Assembly: GCA_036389795.1 (NCBI GenBank)
Contig: DASVWD010000264.1
Coordinates: 1-64,000, forward strand
DNA: 64,000 nucleotides
Direction of reading: 5' to 3'
DNA from: Longimicrobium sp.
Lineage (GTDB): Bacteria; Gemmatimonadota; Gemmatimonadetes; Longimicrobiales; Longimicrobiaceae
Shown here: piece after piece, positions 7,214-15,414 of the stretch
Position numbering within the stretch: the first letter of the stretch is position 1
Layout: every line of letters starts with the position of its first letter
Notes under the pieces: generated by a model
What the model was told of the DNA's origin: nothing
Databases searched by the model: none
The model's input: only the letters and a program-made list of their open reading frames with translations
Program-made: the position numbers and the translations under genes

Positions 7214-9238
7214 TTGATCCGTCTGCTCGGCGACCTCGCCGTCGCCGCCGCCCTGGCGCTGGCGCTCGGGGGCGTGCTGTCCGCCTTCCGGCGCGGCCCC
7301 GCCGGCCCGCGCGCCGCGCTGGCCGAGGTGAAGACCTTCGCCGGCCTGGTCTTCGCCTGCCTCACCGTGGCCGCCCTGGCGATGGTCGTGGCGCTGGTGA
7401 CGCACGACTTCAGCGTGGGGTACGTGGCCCAGGTGGGGAGCCGCTCCACCCCGCTCTTCTACACGGTGATCTCCCTGTGGGGGGCGCTGGAGGGCTCGAT
7501 CCTCTTCTGGGGATGGGTGCTGGCGCTGTACACCGCCGTGGTCGCCTTCCGCGCGTCCGACTCGCTGGGCGAGCTCAAGCGCTACGCGCTGGGGACGCTG
7601 CTGGCGATCGGGTGCTTCTTCTTCCTCCTCCTGGCGGGCCCGGCCTCGCCGTTCACCCTGGTGAGCCCGGCGCCGCCCGACGGCCCCGGGCCCAACCCGC
7701 TGCTGCAGAACCACGTGCTGATGGGGGTGCACCCGCCGCTCCTGTACCTGGGCTACGTGGGGATGAGCGTGCCCTTCGCCTTCGCGGTGGGCTCGCTCCT
7801 GGCGCGGCGCGACGACCTGGCGTGGATCCGCGTCACCCGCCGCTGGACGCTCACGGCGTGGCTCTTCCTGTCGCTGGCGATCGTGGCCGGGATGTGGTGG
7901 AGCTACGAGGTGCTGGGGTGGGGCGGCTACTGGGCGTGGGACCCGGTCGAGAACGCCTCCTTCATGCCCTGGCTCACGGCGACGGCGTTCCTGCACTCGG
8001 TGCTGGTGCAGGAGCGGCGGGGGATGCTGAAGCTGTGGAACGTGTCGCTGATCGTCTCCACCTTCCTGCTGACGATCCTGGGGACGTTCCTCACCCGGAG
8101 CGGCGTGCTCTCCTCGGTGCACGCCTTCGCCAACGGGCCGATCGGCTACTACTTCCTGGGCTTCATCGCGCTCACGCTCGTCCTCTCCCTGGCGCTGGTC
8201 GCCGGGCGGAGCGACGCGCTGAAAAGCGAGGGGCACCTGGACAGCGCGGCGTCGCGGGAGACGGTGTTCCTCTTCAACAACCTGCTGCTGACGGCCTTCA
8301 CCTTCACGGTGCTGCTGGGGACGCTCTTCCCGCTGGTGGCCGAGGCGGTGCGGGGGGTGAAGCTCAGCGTGGGCGGCCCCTTCTTCAACCGGATGACGCT
8401 GCCGCTCTGCGTGGCGCTCCTCTTCCTGGCCGGCGTGGGCCCCGCGCTCCCCTGGCGGGCGGCGCGCCGCGAGGTGCTGCGCGAGAAGCTGCTCTGGCCC
8501 ACGGCGGCGTTCGCGCTCGTGGTCGTCCTTTCCCTCGTCTTCCGCGTCCCGAACGCCTACGCGGTGCTGGCGTTCGGCTTCGGCGCGTTCTGCCTGACGA
8601 GCAACGCGCAGGAGTTCGCGCGGGGAACGGCCAGCCGGGTGCGCGCGAACGGCGAGAACCCGCTGGCCGCGCTGGGTCGCCTGGTGGCGGCCAACCGGCA
8701 CCGCTACGGGGGGTACGTGGCGCACCTGGGGGTGGTGACGCTGGCGGTGGGCGTGGCCGCCTCGTCCACCTACCGCGCGGAGTACGAGCGGACGCTCCGG
8801 ATGGGCGAGACGATGCGCGCCGGCGGCTACGAGCTGCAGCTGGTGCGGCTGTGGGCGGCGGACGAGCCGCAGCGCTTCGTCGTCGGCGCCGACGTGAAGG
8901 TGTCGCGGGAGGGGCGCGAGCTGGGCGTGCTGGACCCGCGCACCAACTTCTACCGCACCCGCGCCGAGCCCGTCCCCACGCCGGCGGTGCGCAGCCGGCT
9001 GACGGACCTGTACCTGAACCTGATGGCGTTCGAGCGCGACGGCTCCTCGGCCACGATCTCGGCGGTGGTCGAGCCGCTGGTGGCGGCGATCTGGATCGGC
9101 GGGGCGATCGTGGCGCTGGGCGCGCTGATCGCGCTCTGGCCGGAGCGCAGGAGGCCCGCGCCGCGCCGCGTCCCCGCGCCGCCCGGGCCGGCGCGGGAGG
9201 CGCTCCCGGAGCGCGAGGCCGTGGGCGCCGGAGACTGA
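7214..9238 (+). CDS. ccmF: Cytochrome c maturation heme lyase subunit CcmF
   Basis: A 674-aa polytopic inner-membrane protein that, with CcmH, ligates heme from holo-CcmE to apocytochrome c. It carries the tryptophan-rich WWD heme-handling motif near residues 236-250 (WGGYWAWDPVENASFMPWL). The CcmF-specific stretches PLLQNHVLMGVHPPLLYLGY and GTFLTRSGVLSSVHAFA are also present. A large periplasmic segment precedes the last membrane helix, as is usual, and the length fits the family. TTG at 7214 is chosen because GGAGG sits 4 nt upstream and because translation further upstream runs into repeat DNA. It is followed after 3 bp by ccmG and heads the ccmFGH-AB operon. Confidence 0.96.
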   Translation: MIRLLGDLAVAAALALALGGVLSAFRRGPAGPRAALAEVKTFAGLVFACLTVAALAMVVALVTHDFSVGYVAQVGSRSTPLFYTVISLWGALEGSILFWGWVLALYTAVVAFRASDSLGELKRYALGTLLAIGCFFFLLLAGPASPFTLVSPAPPDGPGPNPLLQNHVLMGVHPPLLYLGYVGMSVPFAFAVGSLLARRDDLAWIRVTRRWTLTAWLFLSLAIVAGMWWSYEVLGWGGYWAWDPVENASFMPWLTATAFLHSVLVQERRGMLKLWNVSLIVSTFLLTILGTFLTRSGVLSSVHAFANGPIGYYFLGFIALTLVLSLALVAGRSDALKSEGHLDSAASRETVFLFNNLLLTAFTFTVLLGTLFPLVAEAVRGVKLSVGGPFFNRMTLPLCVALLFLAGVGPALPWRAARREVLREKLLWPTAAFALVVVLSLVFRVPNAYAVLAFGFGAFCLTSNAQEFARGTASRVRANGENPLAALGRLVAANRHRYGGYVAHLGVVTLAVGVAASSTYRAEYERTLRMGETMRAGGYELQLVRLWAADEPQRFVVGADVKVSREGRELGVLDPRTNFYRTRAEPVPTPAVRSRLTDLYLNLMAFERDGSSATISAVVEPLVAAIWIGGAIVALGALIALWPERRRPAPRRVPAPPGPAREALPEREAVGAGD

Positions 9239-9241
9239 CCG

Positions 9242-9805
9242 ATGAACTGGAAGCGCGTGGCGATCGTGCTGGCGGCGCTGGTGCCGCTGATCGGGCTGCT
9301 GGCCTTCGGGCTCACCCGCGACCCGCGGGAGCTGGACTCGCCGCTCCCCGGGCGGGCGGCGCCGCGGTTCGCGCTCCCGGTCTTCACCGACCCCACCGGC
9401 CAGCCGCTGGGGCGCACGGTGAGCCTGGACCAGCACCGGGGGCAGGTGGTGGTGCTGAACTTCTGGGCGAGCTGGTGCCTGGCCTGCCGCGACGAGCACC
9501 GCACCCTCTCCGCGGTGGCCGAGCGCTACCGGGGGAGGGGGGTGCAGTTCTACGGCGTGCTCTACAACGACTCGCCCGAGAACGGCGAGCGCTGGATCGA
9601 GGAGATGGGCGGGCAGGTGTACCCCGGCCTGCGGGACGCCGGCGCGCGCACGGCCATCGACTACGGCCTCTACGGCGTGCCGGAGACGTTCTTCATCGCC
9701 CCCGACGGCCGCGTCGCCTACAAGCACGTGGGCCCGGTGACCGAGGCCGTGCTGGTGCAGTGGATCGAAAAGCTGCGCGCCCCCGGGCAGGACGGCGCGT
9801 CGTGA
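9242..9805 (+). CDS. ccmG: Thiol:disulfide oxidoreductase CcmG/DsbE (TlpA-like)
   Basis: A 187-aa membrane-anchored periplasmic thioredoxin-fold protein that reduces apocytochrome c cysteines before heme attachment. One N-terminal membrane anchor (VAIVLAALVPLIGLLAFGL) precedes a TlpA-type fold. The active site is WASWCLACRDEH, with Cys79 and Cys82 as the redox pair. The family acidic and cis-Pro features follow (GVPETFFIAPDGRVAYKHVGP, with the cis-Pro in GVPET). It lies between ccmF (3-bp gap) and ccmH (4-bp GTGA overlap), so cotranslation is likely. Confidence 0.95.
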   Translation: MNWKRVAIVLAALVPLIGLLAFGLTRDPRELDSPLPGRAAPRFALPVFTDPTGQPLGRTVSLDQHRGQVVVLNFWASWCLACRDEHRTLSAVAERYRGRGVQFYGVLYNDSPENGERWIEEMGGQVYPGLRDAGARTAIDYGLYGVPETFFIAPDGRVAYKHVGPVTEAVLVQWIEKLRAPGQDGAS

Positions 9806-10398
9806 GGATCCGCCTCCCGCTCTTCCCCCTCGTGGTTTTCGTCGTACTCGGGACGACGGCCGCCGGCGCGCAGGAGCCGGCCGCGTCCGCTCCCTCGGCC
9901 GGCGCGCAGGCGGTGGACCCCGACGCCCCGCACGCGGCGCCGCCGGAGCAGACGGCGCCCGCGCCGGACGCCGCGCGGGCCGCGGCCGCGACTCAGGCGT
10001 ACCCGCCGGAAGTCGAGGAACAGACCCGCCGGCTCGCCGCGGAGCTGCGCTGCCCCGTGTGCCAGGGGCTCTCGATCGAGGACTCCCCCACGGAGCTCTC
10101 GCACCAGATGAAGGACGTGATCCGCCGGCAGCTGGCGGCGGGGAAGACGCCCGAGGAGGTGAAGGCGTACTTCGTCGCCCGCTACGGCGAGTGGATCCTG
10201 CTGAAGCCGAAGGCCGCGGGGTTCAACCTGCTGATCTACCTCCTCCCCCTGCTGGCCGTGCTCGCCGGCGCCGCGGTGATCGCGCTCGCCGTCCGCCGCT
10301 GGACCCGCGCGCCCTCCCCCGCCCCGGCGGGAGACGCCGCCGCCGCGGAGGCGGCCGCCGAGGACGCGGAGGCCGACGACCCCGTGCTGTCCGCGTGA
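9802..10398 (+). CDS. ccmH: Cytochrome c maturation protein CcmH (CycL-like)
   Basis: A 198-aa protein with a signal peptide, a long Ala/Pro-rich spacer (residues about 25-70) and the CcmH redox motif LRCPVCQ with Cys84 and Cys87, which relays reductant to apocytochrome c. A single membrane segment follows (LLIYLLPLLAVLAGAAVIAL, near residue 145), then an acidic Ala-rich tail. GTG at 9802 overlaps the ccmG stop by 4 bp and fixes the start. The Ala/Pro spacer is longer than in most CcmH proteins. No separate CcmI gene is present in the locus. Confidence 0.94.
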   Translation: MRIRLPLFPLVVFVVLGTTAAGAQEPAASAPSAGAQAVDPDAPHAAPPEQTAPAPDAARAAAATQAYPPEVEEQTRRLAAELRCPVCQGLSIEDSPTELSHQMKDVIRRQLAAGKTPEEVKAYFVARYGEWILLKPKAAGFNLLIYLLPLLAVLAGAAVIALAVRRWTRAPSPAPAGDAAAAEAAAEDAEADDPVLSA

Positions 10399-10411
10399 CG
10401 CCGGCCAGGGC

Positions 10412-11884
10412 ATGCCTTCCCCCTCCCTGATGGCCGAGGCCGCGCCCGCCGCCGCGCCGCCCGCGGCCGGTCCCGCCGCGACGCCCGCGCTGCAGCTGGA
10501 GCGCGTCGCCCAGCGCTTCGGGAAGAGCTGGGTGCTGCGCGGCTGCTCGCTCGCGGTGGCCCCGGGCGAGGCGGTGGCGCTGCTGGGGAGCAACGGCGCG
10601 GGGAAGACCACGCTGCTGCGCATCGCCGCCACGCTGCTCTCCCCCACGCGCGGCGGGGGGCGCGTGCTGGGGCGCGACCTGCGGCGCGAGGCGGCCGCCG
10701 TCCGCGAGGAGGTGGGCCTGCTGGGCTCGTCCGCCGCGCTCTACGAGGACCTGACCGCCGCCGAGAACCTGCGCTTCGCCTGCCGGATGCGCGGCGCGCC
10801 CGCCGACGAGGCCCGGATCGCCCACGTGCTGGAGGAGGTCGGGCTCGCGGGCCGGGCCGACGTGCGGGTACGCGAGTTCTCGTCCGGCATGCGGCGCCGC
10901 GTGGGGCTGGCGCGCCTCCTCCTCCACCCCCCGCGCCTCCTGCTGCTGGACGAGCCGTACGCCAGCTTCGATGCCGACGGGATCGAGCGGGTGAACGCGC
11001 TGGTGGCGCGGGTGAAGGAGGCGGGCGGCGCGGTGCTGATCGCCACGCACGACCTGCCGCGCGCCGTCCCGGTGGTCGAGCGGGTGCTGCGGCTGGAGGA
11101 CGGGGTGCTGCTGGACGTGCCGCACGAGCCGGCGCCGGCGTCCCGCCAGACCGCCGCGGCGTTCCCTCCCCTTTCCTCTGTCGGGAGGCCGGAGGGCGCG
11201 CGGCGGCCGAGCGAGCTGCGGCGTGCGGCGGCGGTGGCGTGGAAGGACCTGACGGCGGAGCGGAGGACGCGCGCCAACCTGAACGCGGTGCTCTTCTTCG
11301 CGGGGCTGATGCTGCTCCTCTTCGGCTTCGCGCTGGGGCCCGACGCGGCGGCGCTGCGGGCGGCGGGGGCGGGGATCGTGTGGCTGACGGTGCTCTACAG
11401 CGGGGTGCTGGTGTTCCAGCGCTCGTACCAGCTGGAGCTGGAGGGCGGCGGCCTGGAGGTGCTGCTCCTCTCGCCGGGGGACCGCAGGTCGATCTTCCTG
11501 GGCAAGCTGGCGGCGAACCTGGCGCTGGTGCTGCTGGTGGAGGCGGTGGTGCTCCCGCTCTCCGCGGCGCTCTTCCACCTGCCGCTCGGCGAGAGCTTCC
11601 TCGGCATCGTTGGGATCCTGCTGCTGGGGACGCTCGGCTTCGTGACGCTGGGCACCTTCTACGCGGCGCTGGCCAGCCGGGTGCGCGCGCGCGAGGTGCT
11701 GCTCCCGCTGCTCCTCTTCCCGATGCTGGTGCCGCTGCTGGTGGGCGCGGTGGAGGCCACCGACGCGCTGCTCTCGCGCAACGCCATGGGCGACGCGGGG
11801 TCGTGGGCGCGGCTGCTGGCGGCGTTCGACCTGATCTTCCTGGTGGCGTCGACCCTGGCCTTCGAGTACGTGATCGAGGATTGA
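10412..11884 (+). CDS. ccmA/ccmB: Fused CcmA-CcmB heme-release ABC transporter
   Basis: A 490-aa fusion of two subunits normally encoded separately. Residues about 25-240 are the CcmA ATPase: Walker A GSNGAGKTT near residue 59, signature FSSGMRRRVGLARLLL, Walker B LLLLDEPYASFD, and the His switch ATHDLP. Residues about 268-490 are the CcmB permease: RRAAAVAWKDLTAERRTRANL, then six hydrophobic segments, including GGLEVLLLSPGDR, typical of CcmB. With CcmC it forms the CcmABCD complex that releases holo-CcmE. It starts 14 bp after ccmH; an in-frame ATG also exists at residue 7. The joint is uninterrupted in the sequence given. Confidence 0.94.
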   Translation: MPSPSLMAEAAPAAAPPAAGPAATPALQLERVAQRFGKSWVLRGCSLAVAPGEAVALLGSNGAGKTTLLRIAATLLSPTRGGGRVLGRDLRREAAAVREEVGLLGSSAALYEDLTAAENLRFACRMRGAPADEARIAHVLEEVGLAGRADVRVREFSSGMRRRVGLARLLLHPPRLLLLDEPYASFDADGIERVNALVARVKEAGGAVLIATHDLPRAVPVVERVLRLEDGVLLDVPHEPAPASRQTAAAFPPLSSVGRPEGARRPSELRRAAAVAWKDLTAERRTRANLNAVLFFAGLMLLLFGFALGPDAAALRAAGAGIVWLTVLYSGVLVFQRSYQLELEGGGLEVLLLSPGDRRSIFLGKLAANLALVLLVEAVVLPLSAALFHLPLGESFLGIVGILLLGTLGFVTLGTFYAALASRVRAREVLLPLLLFPMLVPLLVGAVEATDALLSRNAMGDAGSWARLLAAFDLIFLVASTLAFEYVIED

Positions 11885-11941
11885 GGCTGGGCGGGATCGG
11901 CGGCGGGATCGCGCCGTGTCGAATCGCATCGGCGCGAGGGG

Positions 11942-12004
11942 CCTCACCCGCCGCCTTGGAGCGGCAACCCTCTCCCAACTTCGGGAGAGGGTGGACTTTA
12001 CGAG
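11942..12004. repeat. 63-bp dispersed repeat, copy 1
   Basis: It is identical to 37275-37337 except for one base (G/A). It contains a short inverted repeat, CTCTCCC-AACTTC-GGGAGAG. It lies between ccmAB and the convergent TPR lipoprotein gene. No coding capacity is apparent. Confidence 0.85.
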
Positions 12005-12066
12005 GCGGCGCGGGGACGGAAGGGGGTGCTGGCTATCCCTGTAACCTGTTCCCTGTCCCCTGCGGT

Positions 12067-12486
12067 TCACTCGCTCTCCGGAGCGGGGACGGCGCTCGCG
12101 GACTCGGGAGGGACGGTGCCGCCGGGGTGGTGGACGTCGCCGCCCATGCCGGGCGACAGCTCGCGCAGGCGCGCCCGGGCCGAGTCGCCGAGCGCCCGGT
12201 CGCCGGTCTTCTCGGCCGCCATCGCCACGCCGAACCAGGGGGCCGCCTGGTCGGGGCCGCGGCGGGCGGCCTCGCGGTAGTGGCCGAGCGCCGCCCGGTA
12301 GTCGCCCGCGCGGTACGCCGCGTTGCCGCTGTCGAGCTGCGCCTGCACGGCGGGCGGCAGCCTCGGGGCGGACCCGGCGCCGGAAGCGGCTTCGCCCAGG
12401 GGGACGCGCTCGGCGGGCTCCCCTCCCCCGCAGGCGGAGGACGCGGCGGCCAGCAGGAGGAGCGGGACCAGGCGGGCGGGACGCAT
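12067..12486 (-). CDS. TPR lipoprotein embedded in the ccm locus
   Basis: A 139-aa predicted lipoprotein: a signal ending in the lipobox SSAC (LLLLAAASSACGGGEP), then one clear TPR unit (DSGNAAYRAGDYRAALGHYREAARRGP, then QAAPWFGVAMAAEKTGDRALGDSARARL) and a Pro/Gly-rich tail. It lies on the strand opposite to the ccm genes, between ccmAB and ccmC. Since CcmI, the TPR apocytochrome-binding chaperone of System I, is missing here, a CcmI-like role is conceivable but is only inference from position and the TPR. The ATG at 12486 is chosen because it begins the signal peptide. Confidence 0.8.
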   Translation of the reverse strand: MRPARLVPLLLLAAASSACGGGEPAERVPLGEAASGAGSAPRLPPAVQAQLDSGNAAYRAGDYRAALGHYREAARRGPDQAAPWFGVAMAAEKTGDRALGDSARARLRELSPGMGGDVHHPGGTVPPESASAVPAPESE

Positions 12487-12758
12487 CGTCGTGGGCCGTG
12501 GGAGGAGGAGCGGGCGGCCGACCCGGCGGCGGCCTCGGCGGACAAGATACACCCCGCGGCCGAGCCTCCGGAAGGGCGGACCTCCTCACGTCGCGCGGAG
12601 ATTCGGGGTGGGGTGCCGTTGCGGGACCGGTCTGGCGGGGCCCGCGCAACAACACACTGTTTCGGACGATTGTTTCGCATTATGATGGCAGATACGCAGA
12701 CAGCCCGGAGCCCTCGGGCCGGCGCGCGCCGGCTTCGCCTTCCACCCGGAGGCCGTCG

Positions 12759-13517
12759 ATGAGCACGGTCGTGGAGCAGCCACGCGGTTCCGATCCCCAC
12801 GCCGGTGCGGCGCCGCCGCCGCGGGCGGTGGCCTCCCCCCGCTGGATCTCCATGCTGGGGTGGCTGGCGCTGCTGGCGTTCGTGGGGGCGCAGGCGTTCG
12901 GCTTCACGCACGCGCCCGACCGCGACATGGGGCACCTGCAGAAGATCATGTACGTGCACGTGCCCGTGGCGTGGAACTTCCTGATCGCCTTCCTGATGGT
13001 GTTCGTGGCGAGCATCCTGTACCTGTGGAAGCGGCGCGAGAGCTACGACCTGTTCGCGGCCTCGGCGGCGGAGGTGGGCGTGGTGTTCACGGCGCTCACG
13101 CTCTGCCTGGGCTCCCTCTGGGGGCGGCCCACCTGGGGCGTGTGGTGGACGTGGGACCCGCGGCTCACCTCCACGGCCATCACGCTCCTCCTCTACGCCG
13201 GCTACCTGGCCCTGCGCGCCTTCACCGACGACGCCGAGCGGCGGGCGCGCTGGAGCGCGGCGGTGGGGATCCTGGCGTTCCTGAACGTGCCGATCGTGTA
13301 CATGTCGGTGCGCTGGTGGCGGACGCTCCACCAGCCGCAGTCGAGCCCCGCCACCGTCGACACGGCGTACGCGTGGGGGCTGCGCTTGAACGCCATCGCG
13401 GTTTTGATGATCTTGATCTACTTCGTGAACCGGCGGTACCAGGCGGCGCGCATGGAGCGGGCGGCCGAGGCCAGGCGGGAGGAGATCGCCCTGACCGAAA
13501 GGGGAGCGCATGTCTGA
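12759..13517 (+). CDS. ccmC: Heme handling protein CcmC
   Basis: A 252-aa inner-membrane protein that loads heme onto CcmE. It has six membrane segments and the CcmC signature WGRPTWGVWWTWDPRLTS near residues 122-139, the WWD motif, with conserved histidines in MYVHVPVAW and in TLHQPQSS. GGAGG is placed 6 nt before the ATG at 12759, fixing the start. It begins the second ccm block, ccmC-ccmD-ccmE, in which each gene overlaps the next. Confidence 0.96.
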   Translation: MSTVVEQPRGSDPHAGAAPPPRAVASPRWISMLGWLALLAFVGAQAFGFTHAPDRDMGHLQKIMYVHVPVAWNFLIAFLMVFVASILYLWKRRESYDLFAASAAEVGVVFTALTLCLGSLWGRPTWGVWWTWDPRLTSTAITLLLYAGYLALRAFTDDAERRARWSAAVGILAFLNVPIVYMSVRWWRTLHQPQSSPATVDTAYAWGLRLNAIAVLMILIYFVNRRYQAARMERAAEARREEIALTERGAHV

Positions 13518-13641
13518 GTGGTACTTCATCGGGGCGGCGTACGGGCTGACCTGGCTCACGCTGGGCGGCTATGCCCTCTACCTGCGCGCCCGCACGCGGC
13601 GCGCGCGCGCGGAGCTGGCGGCCGCGGAGGTGCTCCGGTGA
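13510..13641 (+). CDS. ccmD: Heme exporter protein CcmD
   Basis: A 43-aa single-membrane-segment protein. After MSEWYFIGAAYG comes one hydrophobic helix (LTWLTLGGYALYL) and a strongly basic cytoplasmic tail (RARTRRARAELAAAEV), exactly the plan of CcmD, which stabilises the CcmABC-CcmE complex. It starts inside the last codons of ccmC (8-bp overlap) and its stop overlaps the ccmE GTG by 4 bp. Position between ccmC and ccmE plus topology make the call; at this length sequence motifs alone would not. Confidence 0.88.
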   Translation: MSEWYFIGAAYGLTWLTLGGYALYLRARTRRARAELAAAEVLR

Positions 13642-14099
13642 GCGCGCACCCGAAGCGGCGCCTGGGGCTCGTCGCCGCGAGCGTCGTGGTGGTCGGCGCG
13701 TTCGGCTACCTGGCCTGGGGCGGGATCGGGGACAACCTGGTCTACTTCCTCACCCCCAGCGAGCTGCTGGCGCGCGGGACGAGCGGCTACGGCGAGGCGG
13801 TGCGCCTGGGCGGCGAGGTGAAGCCCGGGAGCGTGCGCTGGGACGCGGCCGCGCTGGACCTGCGCTTCCGGCTGACCGACGGCACCCGCGAGGTGGAGGT
13901 GCACTCGAAGGGCGCGCCCCCGCAGATGTTCCGCGACGGGATGGGGGTGGTGGTGGAGGGGACGTACGACCGCGGCGGCGTCTTCCGCTCCACCAACCTG
14001 ATGGTGAAGCACTCCAACGAGTACCGCGCCCCGCCCCACGGCCAGAAGCCGCAGCAGATCTACCAGGAGCTGCCCAGGAAGGCGGCCGCGGGCGGCTGA
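13638..14099 (+). CDS. ccmE: Heme chaperone CcmE
   Basis: A 153-aa periplasmic heme chaperone with one N-terminal anchor (LGLVAASVVVVGAFGYLAWGG) and a small beta-barrel OB domain. The covalent heme-binding histidine is His125 in LMVKHSNEYRAP, with the ligand Tyr129, matching the HxxxY form of the family. The conserved GTYDRGGVF precedes it. Start GTG at 13638 overlaps ccmD. It is the last gene before a strong terminator. Confidence 0.96.
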   Translation: MSAHPKRRLGLVAASVVVVGAFGYLAWGGIGDNLVYFLTPSELLARGTSGYGEAVRLGGEVKPGSVRWDAAALDLRFRLTDGTREVEVHSKGAPPQMFRDGMGVVVEGTYDRGGVFRSTNLMVKHSNEYRAPPHGQKPQQIYQELPRKAAAGG

Positions 14100-14130
14100 G
14101 GCCCGCCCCGCGTCGGCCGGGCGACCGCGG

Positions 14131-14174
14131 AGCCGGCGCCGGAGACCATCTCCGGCGCCGGCTTCCGTTTTTTT
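14131..14174 (+). terminator. Strong rho-independent terminator after ccmE
   Basis: A perfect 15-bp stem, AGCCGGCGCCGGAGA (14131-14145) and its complement (14149-14163), with a 3-nt loop, is followed by TCCG and seven T residues. It closes the ccmCDE transcript. Confidence 0.92.
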
Positions 14175-14283
14175 CTCCATCTCGCCGCGCCCCGCCTCCG
14201 GCGGAATCCGCACCCGGGCGTCCGTCTAATCTCCAGAGGAAAACACCGCCCCGTGCAGGCCGGACCTCTCCGCGAGGACGAAC

Positions 14284-14712
14284 GTGAGCGACCTCTCTCT
14301 CCCCCCTCCGGCCGGCGGACCTCCCGCGGGCTCACTCCGCAGCTGGACGCCGCACCTCGCGGGCCTCCCGGCTTTTTTCGTGGCCCTGCTCCCCAAGTGT
14401 CCCGCCTGCCTGATGGTCGTGTTCGGCGCCCTGGGGCTGGGCCACGGCGTGCACGAGCTCGCGTTCGGGCTCCTCCAGATCGTGATTCTGACCCTGCTGG
14501 TGGGGATGCTCGCGCTCCGCCGCCGGGGCGGCGGGCCCGGGCCGCTCCTGCTGGGAACGGCCGGAGGAGCGGGAGTCGTCGCGGGACAGCTCGCGGGCCT
14601 TTCGCCGGCCGTCTGGCCGGGGGCGCTGCTGCTGGGGGCGGCGTGGCTCTGGAACGAGCGCCGGCGACCGGGCGCGCCGGCGTGCGGATGCCGCGTGGGG
14701 CGGGCCGGGTAA
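14284..14712 (+). CDS. Membrane protein with CPxC motif (MerC-like), function unknown
   Basis: A 142-aa protein with four hydrophobic segments. The first contains LPAFFVALLPKCPACLMVVF, placing a Cys-Pro-Ala-Cys at the membrane edge, as in small MerC-like membrane proteins of uncertain function; a lone pair of Cys (ACGC) closes the C-terminus. Metal or thiol chemistry is a reasonable guess from the cysteines but not demonstrated. The GTG at 14284 has GAGGA 5 nt upstream. It follows the ccm terminator, so it is transcribed separately. Confidence 0.72.
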   Translation: MSDLSLPPPAGGPPAGSLRSWTPHLAGLPAFFVALLPKCPACLMVVFGALGLGHGVHELAFGLLQIVILTLLVGMLALRRRGGGPGPLLLGTAGGAGVVAGQLAGLSPAVWPGALLLGAAWLWNERRRPGAPACGCRVGRAG

Positions 14713-14847
14713 CGGCAATTCTCCGATTCACCGGACTCCCACGGACCGGGATCCGGAGTGTCCCACGCAGAGCTCGAGAGCAATTTCGCCTGTCGAATGA
14801 TCAGTCGATCAGCGATCTTCCGAACGATGTCGGCAAGATGTGTGAAC

Positions 14848-14885
14848 CGGCGCCGGAGGCGACCTCCGGCGCCGATCGTTCTTTC
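14848..14885 (+). terminator. Hairpin resembling a terminator
   Basis: CGGCGCCGGAGG (14848-14859) and CCTCCGGCGCCG (14863-14874) form a perfect 12-bp stem with a 3-nt loop, followed by ATCGTTCTTT. It shares its core with the ccmE terminator and probably ends transcription of the MerC-like gene 135 bp upstream. The T-run is weak. Confidence 0.65.
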
Positions 14886-15414
14886 CAGGCGGTTACCTGC
14901 GGGTGAGCCGCTGCCCATCCCCGCCCCCTACAACGCTCGCACGCGCGTGCGCAGGCGGAGACGCGGATCCCATCGGTCGTTCACTGGCCGAGTCTTCGTA
15001 TTTCCGAAATTTCGCAGGGCAAGTGTTGGGAAGATCAGGTGGGTTTGCGGAAGCGACACAGGAGGGGGATGCGCTGTTCGGCGGTCCACGATCTGGGCCG
15101 GTGACAGGAAGATATAGCGCGTAGCACATGACCACTCCAGGTCGTGCGCTGCTACCCTTTTTCCGAATTCGTCCGGAGGCGCGAGAACGGAAAGGACGCC
15201 TGCAAGTCACTTGTGTTTGCGCCCCGGGCGCCGCACCTTGTCGGAAGTGAGCCTTTGCGCCACCGACCGCACGGATATGCTCCTGCGGTGGCGGACCTGG
15301 TGCGATCTCCCGTGGGGAATCGCTGCAGGTGTGCCGGACGCGGCGCGAAGGCTCGTGGATTATACGAGGTATGCATGAAGTCCTCCCGCCTATCGCCTCC
15401 AGCCTGCCGTCCCA
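14886..15414. other. Intergenic, no gene recognised
   Basis: About 530 bp before the CHAT gene. Several open frames cross it (for example 14903-15124) but none has a ribosome-binding site, a signal or a family resemblance. Base composition is a little less GC-rich than the flanking genes. I see no clear promoter pair and no RNA structure. Confidence 0.5.

Noticed and set aside
6614-9727. Long minus-strand frame antisense to ccmF and ccmG
   Set aside because: Low-complexity His/Arg/Gln-rich translation typical of antisense in high-GC DNA; the sense strand carries clear Ccm motifs.
14903-15124. 73-codon GTG-initiated frame upstream of the CHAT gene
   Set aside because: No ribosome-binding site, no resemblance to a family and no coupling to neighbours.
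14713-15414. tRNA or structured RNA in the gap before the CHAT gene
   Set aside because: Apart from one terminator-like hairpin I could find no cloverleaf or conserved RNA motif.
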